A program made the position numbers and the translations under genes. The notes below the pieces were generated by a model that saw only the letters and a list, made by a program, of their open reading frames with translations, was not told the origin of the DNA and ran no database searches. From Cellulomonas sp. KH9 (lineage in GTDB: Bacteria; Actinomycetota; Actinomycetes; Actinomycetales; Cellulomonadaceae): a stretch of DNA of 64,000 nucleotides. Below are positions 16,571 to 25,835 of this stretch, one piece after another; positions within the stretch are counted from its first letter, which is position 1; every line of letters begins with the position of its first letter. The stretch spans positions 1,203,749-1,267,748 of the forward strand of contig NZ_FOSE01000001.1 in the NCBI RefSeq assembly GCF_900114185.1. Direction: 5' to 3'.

Positions 16571-16576
16571 TAGGCT
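16571..16576 (+). promoter_or_regulatory. -10 box of guaA, leaderless
   Basis: TAGGCT ends 6 bases before the GTG at 16583, so transcription would start at or next to the start codon. No ribosome site is present. Confidence 0.45.
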
Positions 16577-16582
16577 GGTCGC

Positions 16583-18188
<1,606 letters not shown>

Positions 18189-18239
18189 GCAGGTCGCGTG
18201 CGCGGCCGCCCCGAGCCGACGGACGACGAGAGGACGAGC

Positions 18240-18659
18240 GTGAGCACCGGACCCACGAGCACGCCGACGACGACCCCCGGTGCGCCCGACGCCGCCGCGT
18301 GGGCGCGCAAGGCCCGCGGCTCGCTGACCCGCTACCGCGTCATGGCCTGGATCACCGGGTCGATGCTGCTGCTGCTGTGCGTCGAGATGCTGCTCAAGTA
18401 CGTCTTCCAGGCGGGCGGCGTCGACGCCGAGGGGCACGCGCTGCCCGTGCTCGGCTCGTGGATCGCGTTCGCGCACGGCTGGATCTACGTGGTCTACCTG
18501 GTCACCGTCTTCGACCTGTGGTCGACGCTGCGGTGGCGGCTGGGGCGCCTGGTGTCGCTGGCGGCCGCGGGCGTCGTCCCCGTCATGTCGTTCGTGCTCG
18601 AGCGCCGCGTGCACGCCGACGCGCAGGCGCGCATCGACGCGACCGCGCCCCAGGGCTGA
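18240..18659 (+). CDS. DUF3817 membrane protein
   Basis: 139 residues from GTG 18240 with AGAGGA upstream. After a Thr/Pro-rich N-terminus come three hydrophobic segments: VMAWITGSMLLLLCVEMLLK, WIAFAHGWIYVVYLVTVFDL and LVSLAAAGVVPVMSFVLE. The AHGW-x-YVVYL motif is typical of DUF3817, a small family that in actinobacteria commonly follows guaA, as here. No role is known. Confidence 0.85.
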   Translation: MSTGPTSTPTTTPGAPDAAAWARKARGSLTRYRVMAWITGSMLLLLCVEMLLKYVFQAGGVDAEGHALPVLGSWIAFAHGWIYVVYLVTVFDLWSTLRWRLGRLVSLAAAGVVPVMSFVLERRVHADAQARIDATAPQG

Positions 18660-18669
18660 CGGGACGGGC

Positions 18670-19794
18670 GTGCGGGTCGTCCACGTCTCCGACTGCTTCG
18701 CGCCCCGCACCGGGGGCATCGAGACGCAGGTCGGGGACCTCGCCCGGCACCAGGCGCGCACCGGCGACGAGGTGCACGTGCTCACCGCGACGCTCGGCGA
18801 GGGTGGTGAGCGCGGCGGCGTCGTCGACGTCGAGGACGGCGTCCACGTGCACCGCCTCGGCGCGCGCCTCCCGTTCGACCTGCCGGTCAACCCGCTGGCG
18901 GGCCCCGGCCTGATCCGGCGCGCGCTGCGCGGCGTGCGGCCCGACGCGGTGCACGTCCACGCCGGCGTCGTGTCCCCGTTCGCGTTCGACGGGGTGCGGG
19001 TCGCGACCGCGCTCGGCCTGCCCACGGCGATCACGTGGCACTGCATGCTCGACGGCGTCGCGGGCGTCGCCGGCCCGGCGCTGCGCCGCACCCGGTGGGC
19101 GCGGCTGCCCGCCGCCCTGAGCGCCGTGAGCGGTGCGGCCGCCGAGCGGGTCCGGACCATGCTCGGCGGTCGCGTCGACGTCGTCCCCAACGGCATCGAC
19201 ACGGCGCTGTGGGCGCCGACCGGTCCGCCGGACCCCGACCTCGACGCCCCGCTGCACCTGGTCGCCACGATGCGGCTGGCGCCGCGCAAGCGTGCCGTAC
19301 CGCTGGTCGACGTCGTCGCCGCGGCGGCGGGACGGCTGCCGGACGGCGCGCTGCGCCTCACGCTCGTGGGCGACGGGCCGGCGCGCGACGCCGTGCGCGC
19401 GCGGGTGGCGAGCGCCGGCCTGCAGGACGTGGTCACCCTGCGCGGTCGTCTGCCACGGTCCGAGGTCCGCGCGACCTACGCCGACGCCGACGTGTTCCTG
19501 GCGCCGGCGCGGCTCGAGGCGTTCGGCATCGCCGCGCTCGAGGCGCGCACGGCCGGGCTGGTCGTCCTCGCGCACGACGGCACCGGCGTGGGGGAGTTCG
19601 TCACCCCCGGCGTCGACGGGTTCCTCGTCGCGGACGACGCGGCGATGACCGACGCGGTCGTGCGGCTCGCGCAGGACCGGGACCTCCTGGCCACGATGCG
19701 GCGCCACGCCGCCACCGTCCCGCCGCCGTTCGACTGGGACCACGTCCTGGCGGCCGCCGCCGCCCAGTACGAGCGGGCGTCCCGGCTCGTCTGA
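18670..19794 (+). CDS. Glycosyltransferase family 4
   Basis: 374 residues, GTG start 10 bases after the DUF3817 gene. The N-terminal Rossmann half begins HVSDCFAPRTGGIETQVGDL, the glycine-rich acceptor loop of GT4 enzymes. The C-terminal half has LVGDGPARDAVRARV and the donor-binding E-x7-E motif (LEAFGIAALEARTAGL). It is probably a retaining, nucleotide-sugar-dependent enzyme acting on cytoplasmic lipid or glycan precursors of the envelope. Acceptor and donor are unknown. Confidence 0.87.
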   Translation: MRVVHVSDCFAPRTGGIETQVGDLARHQARTGDEVHVLTATLGEGGERGGVVDVEDGVHVHRLGARLPFDLPVNPLAGPGLIRRALRGVRPDAVHVHAGVVSPFAFDGVRVATALGLPTAITWHCMLDGVAGVAGPALRRTRWARLPAALSAVSGAAAERVRTMLGGRVDVVPNGIDTALWAPTGPPDPDLDAPLHLVATMRLAPRKRAVPLVDVVAAAAGRLPDGALRLTLVGDGPARDAVRARVASAGLQDVVTLRGRLPRSEVRATYADADVFLAPARLEAFGIAALEARTAGLVVLAHDGTGVGEFVTPGVDGFLVADDAAMTDAVVRLAQDRDLLATMRRHAATVPPPFDWDHVLAAAAAQYERASRLV

Positions 19795-19858
19795 CCCGCC
19801 CCGTCGCGCGGGGTGCGACGGCCCAGGTCACGTCGCGGCACCGGGCCTTTGGTCCGGG

Positions 19859-20022
19859 TAGCCTGGTGTGTTCACTCGTCCGGGTGATGGTCGGTGAGGC
19901 CGGCGGGACCAGAGTCCCACGGCCACGGCCCTGCCTGGGACGACGCTGTTCACGTGAGCAGATGGCTCACCGGGCCGGACCTCCGGTCCCGTGGGGGAAC
20001 AGAGACGATCGGGGAGATCGAG
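19859..20022 (+). promoter_or_regulatory. Promoter and structured leader of the two-span protein gene
   Basis: TAGCCT at 19859-19864 is a likely -10, predicting a leader of about 150 bases. The leader can fold TGGTC/GACCA (from about 19888), GGGAC-caga-GTCCC (19906-19919) and GTGAGC-agatg-GCTCAC (19954-19970), then a GC-rich segment with GGGGGAAC before the ribosome site GGGGAG. I could not match it to a known riboswitch. The upstream region of the paralog at 63300 shows no such leader. Confidence 0.35.
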
Positions 20023-20499
20023 ATGTCCAACGCAGCAGCAGTCCAGTCGAAGCCCGCCCACATCAAGCTCCTGGCGATCATCGTCATCGCCTTCGGCGCT
20101 CTGTTCGCCGTCGCCGGCACCGGCACGTGGATCGCGGTGTCCAGCAACCTGCGCGCCGAGCAGATCACGGTCTCCGAGGACGCGGCCGCCTTCGGTGGCG
20201 AGATCGTCGACACGCCGTGGGAGGCCTGGGCCCAGGCCGACATCATCAACAAGCACGCGCTCGCCGGCTCGGACGGCAAGACCTACGCCGAGCTCGACAA
20301 GGACGACCCGGCCCGGGCGACCGTCATGAACGGCTCCTTCCTGCGGGCCTCGCTGTTCACCTCGGTCGTGGCCTTCGGCGTCGGCCTGCTGGTCTTCGGC
20401 CTCGGTGTCGTCTTCATCATCACCGGTGAGGCCCTGCGCCGCATCGCCGTCCGCGTCGAGGCGCCCGTCGCCGCCACGCCTGCCGTCGAGCGAGTCTGA
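20023..20499 (+). CDS. Small two-span membrane protein, copy 1
   Basis: 158 residues, ATG with GGGGAG upstream. Helices at about 14-40 (LLAIIVIAFGALFAVAGTGT) and 105-140 (SLFTSVVAFGVGLLVFGLGV) enclose an outside loop with VSEDAAAFGGEIVDTPWEAW and TYAELDKDDPARATV. Databases often mislabel such proteins as aromatic dioxygenase LigA; nothing here supports an enzyme. A paralog with the same loop motifs lies at 62842-63300. Function unknown; the short loop with conserved Trp and acidic residues suggests a role in the envelope. Confidence 0.85.
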   Translation: MSNAAAVQSKPAHIKLLAIIVIAFGALFAVAGTGTWIAVSSNLRAEQITVSEDAAAFGGEIVDTPWEAWAQADIINKHALAGSDGKTYAELDKDDPARATVMNGSFLRASLFTSVVAFGVGLLVFGLGVVFIITGEALRRIAVRVEAPVAATPAVERV

Positions 20500-20531
20500 G
20501 CCGCCCGCTCCCTCCACGGGTCGCGCTCCGC

Positions 20532-20605
20532 GCGGTCCGCTGAGCGGACCGCACGTCCTGACGACTGAGGGCCGGTACCCGTCACGGGTACCGGCCCTCA
20601 GTCGT
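20532..20605. terminator. Strong bidirectional terminator
   Basis: A 9-bp hairpin (GCGGTCCGC-tga-GCGGACCGC, 20532-20552) precedes a 21-bp perfect stem, 20561-20581 with 20585-20605, loop TCA. It separates two convergent genes. Confidence 0.8.
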
Positions 20606-20641
20606 TGCCGGGACCCCGCCCCCTCCGGGCGGGGTCCCTCG

Positions 20642-20935
20642 TCAGTGCGGGCCCGACCGCCCGCGGCGCAGCGACTGCACCACGGGTCCCACGATCAGTC
20701 CCACGCCCGCGGCGATGAGCAGGACGATCGCGGCGAGCTGGACGTCGATCGTGTAGCCGGCGGCGACCAGCAGCACGCCGACGCCGACCAGCACGACGAT
20801 GAGCCCCCACACCACGCCGCCCACCCGGACCGGGGGTCGGCGCCCCCGCTCCGCGTCCGGTGCCGCGCCCTGTCCCGCGCCCTGTCCCGGGGCGCCCTGT
20901 CCCGTGGCGTCGTCGGCGGTGGTCTCGTCGCTCAT
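20642..20935 (-). CDS. Small membrane protein of the PspC/LiaF-like operon
   Basis: 97 residues. An N-terminal Gln/Gly/Ala-rich region is followed by two hydrophobic segments (VGGVVWGLIVVLVGVGVLLV and LAAIVLLIAAGVGLIVGPVV) and a basic tail. ATG overlaps the stop of the upstream gene (ATGA), so the two are co-translated. It resembles the short membrane proteins that accompany LiaF/PspC modules. Role unknown. Confidence 0.75.
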   Translation of the reverse strand: MSDETTADDATGQGAPGQGAGQGAAPDAERGRRPPVRVGGVVWGLIVVLVGVGVLLVAAGYTIDVQLAAIVLLIAAGVGLIVGPVVQSLRRGRSGPH

Positions 20936-22416
20936 GATGCGTTCCCCTCGTCGATGATCCGGACCTGCCCGACCCCTCCGTCGATGTCGAGCACCAGGTC
21001 CGGGGAGCCCGCGGCCGCGTCGTCGTCCTCGTACATGAGGTCGCCGAGCCCGACGCCGCTCTGCTCGTGCACGTCGTCGTCCATCTCCCAGCGCACCGCG
21101 CCGATGCCGTGGTCGACGTGCGCCCGCACGGCGGCCTCCCGCGGGACGATCACGGTCAGCTGCCCGGCGCCCATGTTGATCGGCACCCGCAGCACCTCGT
21201 CGGGGTCGATCGGGACGGCCGTGAGGTCGATGCGCGAGCGTCCGCTGTTCACGTCGAACCCGTTCGCCGCGACGGCCCGGCTGGTCACCGTGACGTCCCG
21301 TCCCTGGTCCTCCCAGCCGCGGGCGACGTCGGCCCAGTCGGACTGCTGGGCCAGGGCGGCGGGGACCCCCACCAGCAGGCCGACGACGGCGAGGAAGCCG
21401 ATGAAGCCGCTGCTGCGACCGCGTGCCGCCAGCGAGGCGATCCCCAGCCCGGCGAGCACCAGGGCGATCCCCCCGGCGGTGAGCCAGACGGGTCCGTCGA
21501 AGGCGCCGATCCGCTCGGCCAGCAGCAGGACCCCCAGGCCGACCACGCTCAGCCCGACGACCGCGCCGACCGTCGCGCCGTCGGCGCCGCGCCGCCCGGG
21601 ACGCGGGGCGAGCGGCGGGCCGCCCGCGAACGGGGGGCCCGGCGGGCGGTGGCCCGCGACGGCGTACGGGGGCACGGGTGCCCCCTGCGCGGGCGGGCAG
21701 TCCTGCGGGGAGCCCACCGGCAGGGGTGCCGTCGAGGTCTGCGCCCACGCGGTGGCGCCCGGTGTGCCCGCTGCCGCGGCGCCGGGCGGCGTGCCGTAGG
21801 GCGTGCCGTACGGCGCGGTGCCGAAGGGCGCGGTGGACGGGGGTCCCGCGGGCGGGACGGGGCCGCCCGGCCGGCCGTCGCCGTGCTGCCAGGGTGCCGT
21901 GCCGCGCTGGTGGCGCTGCACCGCCGTGACCACGAGGGCGACCAGGCCGGCGACGCACGCGAGCCACACGGCCCCGCCGAGCGCGCTGCCGCCGTCCCAG
22001 AACCACCACCAGCCGTCGCCGCGGGCGAAGCCGACGACGACGAACGCGAGGGCCCCGAGCAGGGCGCCGTCCGCGTCACCGGCGCCCAGCCGCTCCAGCA
22101 GGATGCGGTCGTCGCGGTCGTCCGGCAGCAGCGCCCAGGCCACCCCGTACAGCACGAGACCCAGACCGCCGACGAGGAACGTGACCGCGAACAGGCCGCG
22201 CACCACCAGCGGGTCGACGCCGACGCGCTCGGCCAGTCCGCCGGCGACCCCGCCGAGCCAGCGCTCGTCGGAGCGGCGCAGGCCCGTGCGGCGCACACCC
22301 GCCCAGAAGCCCGGCTGCGCGGGCGGGGGTGTCGGTCCCGGGTGCGGTCCGGGACCAGGTCCGGGCACCGGGCCCGGCGTGCCGGCGTCGCCGCCGGCGG
22401 GAGTCTGCGTGTCCAT
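20932..22416 (-). CDS. PspC-domain membrane protein with LiaF-like C-terminus
   Basis: 494 residues from ATG 22416. A Pro/Gly-rich start is followed by a PspC domain (about 38-98: RSDERWLGGVAGGLAERVGV and LVLYGVAWALLPD). Several further membrane helices lie within residues 125-330, with a Pro/Gly-rich cytoplasmic-looking insert. The extracytoplasmic C-terminus (VPINMGAGQLTVIVPREAAV, then HGIGAVRWE) resembles the LiaF/DUF2154 beta domain involved in responses to cell-wall-active agents. It is divergent from a PspC-domain kinase gene, with 149 bases between, suggesting one envelope-stress module. Confidence 0.85.
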   Translation of the reverse strand: MDTQTPAGGDAGTPGPVPGPGPGPHPGPTPPPAQPGFWAGVRRTGLRRSDERWLGGVAGGLAERVGVDPLVVRGLFAVTFLVGGLGLVLYGVAWALLPDDRDDRILLERLGAGDADGALLGALAFVVVGFARGDGWWWFWDGGSALGGAVWLACVAGLVALVVTAVQRHQRGTAPWQHGDGRPGGPVPPAGPPSTAPFGTAPYGTPYGTPPGAAAAGTPGATAWAQTSTAPLPVGSPQDCPPAQGAPVPPYAVAGHRPPGPPFAGGPPLAPRPGRRGADGATVGAVVGLSVVGLGVLLLAERIGAFDGPVWLTAGGIALVLAGLGIASLAARGRSSGFIGFLAVVGLLVGVPAALAQQSDWADVARGWEDQGRDVTVTSRAVAANGFDVNSGRSRIDLTAVPIDPDEVLRVPINMGAGQLTVIVPREAAVRAHVDHGIGAVRWEMDDDVHEQSGVGLGDLMYEDDDAAAGSPDLVLDIDGGVGQVRIIDEGNAS

Positions 22417-22565
22417 GGCACCGAGCCTGCCGCGGTGCCGGCCGCCGCCGCATCGGGGACCGTCCCTGACCCGACCCTGGCTCGCACCCCGGATCCGCCG
22501 CCCCCGCCCCTGATCCTGTGTCGCGGGTGTGCCGCGAGGGTGCCCCGACGTGTGACGATCGGGGC

Positions 22566-23894
22566 GTGACCCCACCGCCCGGCGCCCCGCCGCAGACCGC
22601 CGCGCCCGCGCGCGTCCGCCTGCCCCTGCGTCGCCCGGAGCAGGGCCGGTGGTTCGCCGGCGTCGCGACCGGGCTGGCCGCGCACCTCGACGTGCCCGTC
22701 GCGCTCGTGCGGATCATCCTCGTGGCGCTCGTCCCGGCCGCCGGCGCCGGGCTGGCCGCGTACGTGTTCTGGTGGATCACGGTGCCGGTGGGGGACCCCG
22801 CCGCGGTGGCGGCCGCCGCGCGTCCGAGCGCGCTGCAGCGCCTGGCGCGCCGGCAGACCCTGCGGTCCGACGGCCGCCGCGTGCCGTGGGCGGAGCTGGC
22901 GCTCGGTGCGCTGCTGGTGCTCGCCGCCGCGGTGATGGTGGCGATGCGGCTCGGCGCCGACATCGACGCGGCGTGGGCCCTGCCCGTGCTGGTGGTGCTG
23001 GTGGGCGTCGCGCTCGCGTGGAGCCAGCTCGACGCCGTGCAGCGCGGCCGTCCCGACGGACGGCGGATCAGCGTGCTGCGCCTGATCGGTGGCGGGCTGC
23101 TCGCGGCGGCCGGTGTGCTGCTCGTCGCGGGGCAGGCCGTGGGGCAGGGCGTCGAGCCGGTGCTGCTGCTGCAGTCCGGCGTGGCCGCGCTCGCCGTGCT
23201 GCTGGGCGTGGGGCTCGTCATGGCGCCCTGGTGGGTGCGCCTGGCGCGGGAGCTGGGGGACGAGCGTGCCGCGCGGGCACGGGAGGCGGAGCGGGCCGAC
23301 ATCGCCGCGCACCTGCACGACTCGGTGCTGCAGACGCTCGCGCTCATCCGGGCACGCGCGGACGAGCCGGCGGAGGTGGCCCGCATGGCCCGAGCCCAGG
23401 AGCGTGAGCTGCGCGAGTGGCTCTACGACGACCGTCACGAGCCCGGGACGTCCCTCGTGGCCGCGCTGCGCGCGGTGGTGGCCGAGGTCGAGGACTCGCG
23501 GTCCGGTCCGAGCGGGGAGCCCGTGGCGGTCGACGTGGTCGTCGTGGGCGACCGGGTGCCGGACCCGGACACCCTGGCGCTGCTGCAGGCCACGCGCGAG
23601 GCGCTGGTGAACGCGGTGGTGCACGGACGTCCGCCCGTCTCGCTGTACCTCGAGGTCGGCCCGGACGCGGTCGAGGTGTTCGTGCGCGACCGCGGCGACG
23701 GCTTCGACCTGGAGGACGTCGGGCCCGACAGGTTCGGCGTCCGGGAGTCGATCATGGGGCGGGTGCGGCGCCGCGGTGGCACCGCGCGCGTGACGAGCAG
23801 CCCCGCACGGGGCACCGAGGTGCACCTGTGCATGCCCGTCGGTGGCGGCGGGTCCGGCAGGGGCGAGGACGAGGACGAGGAGCACGAGGCGTGA
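22566..23894 (+). CDS. PspC-domain sensor histidine kinase (LiaS-like)
   Basis: 442 residues from GTG 22566. Starts with a PspC domain (about 25-80: EQGRWFAGVATGLAAHLDVP), then membrane segments to about residue 220. The phosphoacceptor is ADIAAHLHDSVLQTLALI with His251, followed by the kinase ATPase domain (N box ATREALVNAVVH, G1 box VRDRGDGFDL). The kinase belongs to the NarL-partner class. Fusion of PspC to the kinase suggests direct sensing of membrane stress through PspC contacts with the divergent PspC protein. GTGA overlap with the regulator gene. Confidence 0.9.
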   Translation: MTPPPGAPPQTAAPARVRLPLRRPEQGRWFAGVATGLAAHLDVPVALVRIILVALVPAAGAGLAAYVFWWITVPVGDPAAVAAAARPSALQRLARRQTLRSDGRRVPWAELALGALLVLAAAVMVAMRLGADIDAAWALPVLVVLVGVALAWSQLDAVQRGRPDGRRISVLRLIGGGLLAAAGVLLVAGQAVGQGVEPVLLLQSGVAALAVLLGVGLVMAPWWVRLARELGDERAARAREAERADIAAHLHDSVLQTLALIRARADEPAEVARMARAQERELREWLYDDRHEPGTSLVAALRAVVAEVEDSRSGPSGEPVAVDVVVVGDRVPDPDTLALLQATREALVNAVVHGRPPVSLYLEVGPDAVEVFVRDRGDGFDLEDVGPDRFGVRESIMGRVRRRGGTARVTSSPARGTEVHLCMPVGGGGSGRGEDEDEEHEA

Positions 23895-24544
23895 GCGAAC
23901 CGGTCGACGTGGTGCTGGTCGACGACCACCACATGTTCCGTGCGGGCGTGAAGGCGTCGCTCGACGCCCGCGTGCGCGTGGTGGGGGAGGCGGCCGACGT
24001 CGACTCCGCCGTGCAGGTGGTGCACGACGTGCGCCCGCCCGTGGTGCTGCTCGACGTCCACCTGCCGGGCGGCGACGGGGGCGGCGGCGCGGAGGTCGTC
24101 CGGCGGTGCGTCGACGTGCCCGGCACGCGGTTCCTCGCGCTGTCGGTGTCGGACGCGGCCGAGGACGTCGTCGCGGTCATCCGCGTGGGCGCACGCGGCT
24201 ACGTCACCAAGAACATCGACCCGCAGGCGCTGTCCGACGCGGTGCTGCGCGTCGCGGGCGGCGACGCGGTGTTCTCCCCGCGGCTCGCCGGGTTCGTCCT
24301 CGACGCCTTCGGTGCGGCGGCGGGGGACGTCGCCACGGGCGACGACGAGCTCGACCGGCTCTCGGCCCGGGAGCGCGAGGTCATGCGGCTCATCGCCCGC
24401 GGGTACACGTACCGCGAGGTCGCCGGTGAGCTGTTCATCTCGGTCAAGACGGTGGAGACCCACGTGTCGGCGGTGCTGCGCAAGCTGCAGCTGTCGAACC
24501 GCAACGAGCTGACCCGCTGGGCGGCGGCGCGCCGCCTGCTCTGA
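23891..24544 (+). CDS. LuxR/NarL-type response regulator (LiaR-like)
   Basis: 217 residues. Receiver with DD near residues 11-12, phospho-acceptor Asp55 (VVLLDVHLPGGDG) and the normal Lys in GYVTKNI, in contrast to the pilus-locus regulator. The helix-turn-helix reads LSAREREVMRLIARGYTYRE to SVKTVETHVSAVLRKLQLS. It would control the divergent PspC operon and its own. Likely partner is the PspC kinase it overlaps. Confidence 0.92.
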   Translation: MSEPVDVVLVDDHHMFRAGVKASLDARVRVVGEAADVDSAVQVVHDVRPPVVLLDVHLPGGDGGGGAEVVRRCVDVPGTRFLALSVSDAAEDVVAVIRVGARGYVTKNIDPQALSDAVLRVAGGDAVFSPRLAGFVLDAFGAAAGDVATGDDELDRLSAREREVMRLIARGYTYREVAGELFISVKTVETHVSAVLRKLQLSNRNELTRWAAARRLL

Positions 24545-24604
24545 CGCGCGTCGGCCCGCCGCCTGCCTCGATCCGGGTCGTCCGGCGCGGTGGCCGGGCG
24601 GCCG

Positions 24605-25261
24605 TCAGGCCCGGCCGGCGTCGAGCCGTGCGACGACGGACGCGACGATCGCGTCCCACTCGGCGTCCGGGAGCGGCGGCAGGTGCTGCGCCCACAGCGG
24701 CATGACGAGGCCGCGCAGCTGGAGCATGCCCTCGGGGCGGGCGAAGAAGAAGACGTGCAGGTGGCCGTTGCCGTCGCCCCAGCGGTGCACGTGCACCCGC
24801 CCGACCCCGGGGACGGCGGCCAGCGCGCGCTCGACGCGCACGATCATGCGGCCCAGCGCGCCGGCGGCCTCGTCGTCGAGGTCGCCCAGGTCGCCGTGCG
24901 CGCGCGGGTCGAGGATCAGCGTGGGCAGGGTGACCGGTGCGGGGGCGTGGAGCCGCCACGTGTCGTCGGTCCACGTGAAGTCGCCGTCGGGCCGGGCGCA
25001 GCGCCGGCAGGTCTCGGCGGCCTCGTCCGAGCGCGGCGGCTCGGGCGTCGTGGGGTCCACCAGGTCGCGCAGCCGCAGGCCCTCCCGCTCGAACGGGAAG
25101 GTGTCCCAGCCGACGACGTCCCCGGGGGCGAGGCGGCCGTCCGGTCCGGCCGCGGCACGCGCGCGGGCGACGAGCGCGGGCACGTCGAGCCGGGCGACGT
25201 CCGGGCCCTGCGCGGTGTGGTCGGCCGCAGGCGCTCTGCCCGGCCGTGCCTCGCCTGTCAT
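24605..25261 (-). CDS. HIT-like superfamily protein
   Basis: 218 residues. The C-terminal half contains VHRWGDGNGHLHVFFFARPEG, an H-x-H-x-F core like the HIT histidine triad of nucleotide hydrolases and transferases, though the third His is not present in the usual place. A Cys-x2-Cys (CRRCARPDGDF) lies in the middle of the protein. No membrane segment. Substrate unknown. A TAGGTT box on the minus strand (25297-25302) could serve as -10. Confidence 0.65.
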   Translation of the reverse strand: MTGEARPGRAPAADHTAQGPDVARLDVPALVARARAAAGPDGRLAPGDVVGWDTFPFEREGLRLRDLVDPTTPEPPRSDEAAETCRRCARPDGDFTWTDDTWRLHAPAPVTLPTLILDPRAHGDLGDLDDEAAGALGRMIVRVERALAAVPGVGRVHVHRWGDGNGHLHVFFFARPEGMLQLRGLVMPLWAQHLPPLPDAEWDAIVASVVARLDAGRA

Positions 25262-25339
25262 GGCTTCTCCCGGTTCGTCGGACTCCCTGGGCGGGAACCT
25301 ACTGTACGGGTGACACGTTCCACATGGCGGATGGTGACG

Positions 25340-25373
25340 AGGCGATATGACAATCTGTCATATCGCCTAGCAT
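25340..25373 (+). promoter_or_regulatory. Perfect 13-bp inverted repeat and leaderless promoter
   Basis: AGGCGATATGACA (25340-25352), spacer ATC, then TGTCATATCGCCT (25356-25368) form a perfect inverted repeat, unusually A/T-rich here. It ends at the first base of the -10 TAGCAT (25368-25373), which lies 6 bases before the ATG at 25380. A dimeric repressor bound here would block the promoter. No regulator gene is adjacent. Confidence 0.65.
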
Positions 25374-25379
25374 GGGCCC

Positions 25380-25709
25380 ATGGACATCGTTCACGGCATC
25401 TTCCTGGTCCTGCACCTGCTCGGATGGGCGATGGTCTTCGGCGGTGCTCTCGCCGGCATGAAGACCGGCAAGCTCACGAACGGCGCGTTCCACGGCATCC
25501 TGACGGCCCTGGTGACGGGCGTGGTCCTCACGGGTCTGCTCGGTGCCGACGCCAACCACGTCAAGATCGCCGTCAAGCTCGTCATCGCGCTCGTGGTGAC
25601 GGCGCTGGTCGTGATGGCCCGCCGTCGTCCCGAGAAGGTGACCAACGGCTACCTCGGCGCCATCGCCGGCCTCGTGGTGGTCAACGTCGCGCTCGCCGTC
25701 ATCTGGTGA
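25380..25709 (+). CDS. Small membrane protein under operator control
   Basis: 109 residues with three to four helices (IFLVLHLLGWAMVFGGALAG, AFHGILTALVTGVVLTGLLG, VKLVIALVVTALVVMA, AIAGLVVVNVALAVIW). Conserved-looking charged residues are few; His10-x-His-like positions (DIVHG, LVLHL) near the first helix recall small heme or metal membrane proteins, but this is weak. The mRNA is probably leaderless. Role unknown; the strong operator implies a specific inducer. Confidence 0.75.
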   Translation: MDIVHGIFLVLHLLGWAMVFGGALAGMKTGKLTNGAFHGILTALVTGVVLTGLLGADANHVKIAVKLVIALVVTALVVMARRRPEKVTNGYLGAIAGLVVVNVALAVIW

Positions 25710-25835
25710 CGTCGGCCTGACCCCTCGCACAGCACGTCAGGGCCCCGGGGCCTGCACGGTGGACACCTCCGCCGGCGGGTCGTCCGGGGCCCTCGTGCGT
25801 GAGGTGTCGGTGCCGGCGCCTAGGCTGGGAGTGCC

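Noticed and set aside
19871..20022. A cyclic-di-AMP or fluoride riboswitch upstream of the two-span protein gene
   Set aside because: GGGGGAAC and GGTGATGG resemble pieces of these classes, but their order and spacing are wrong and the other core elements are missing.
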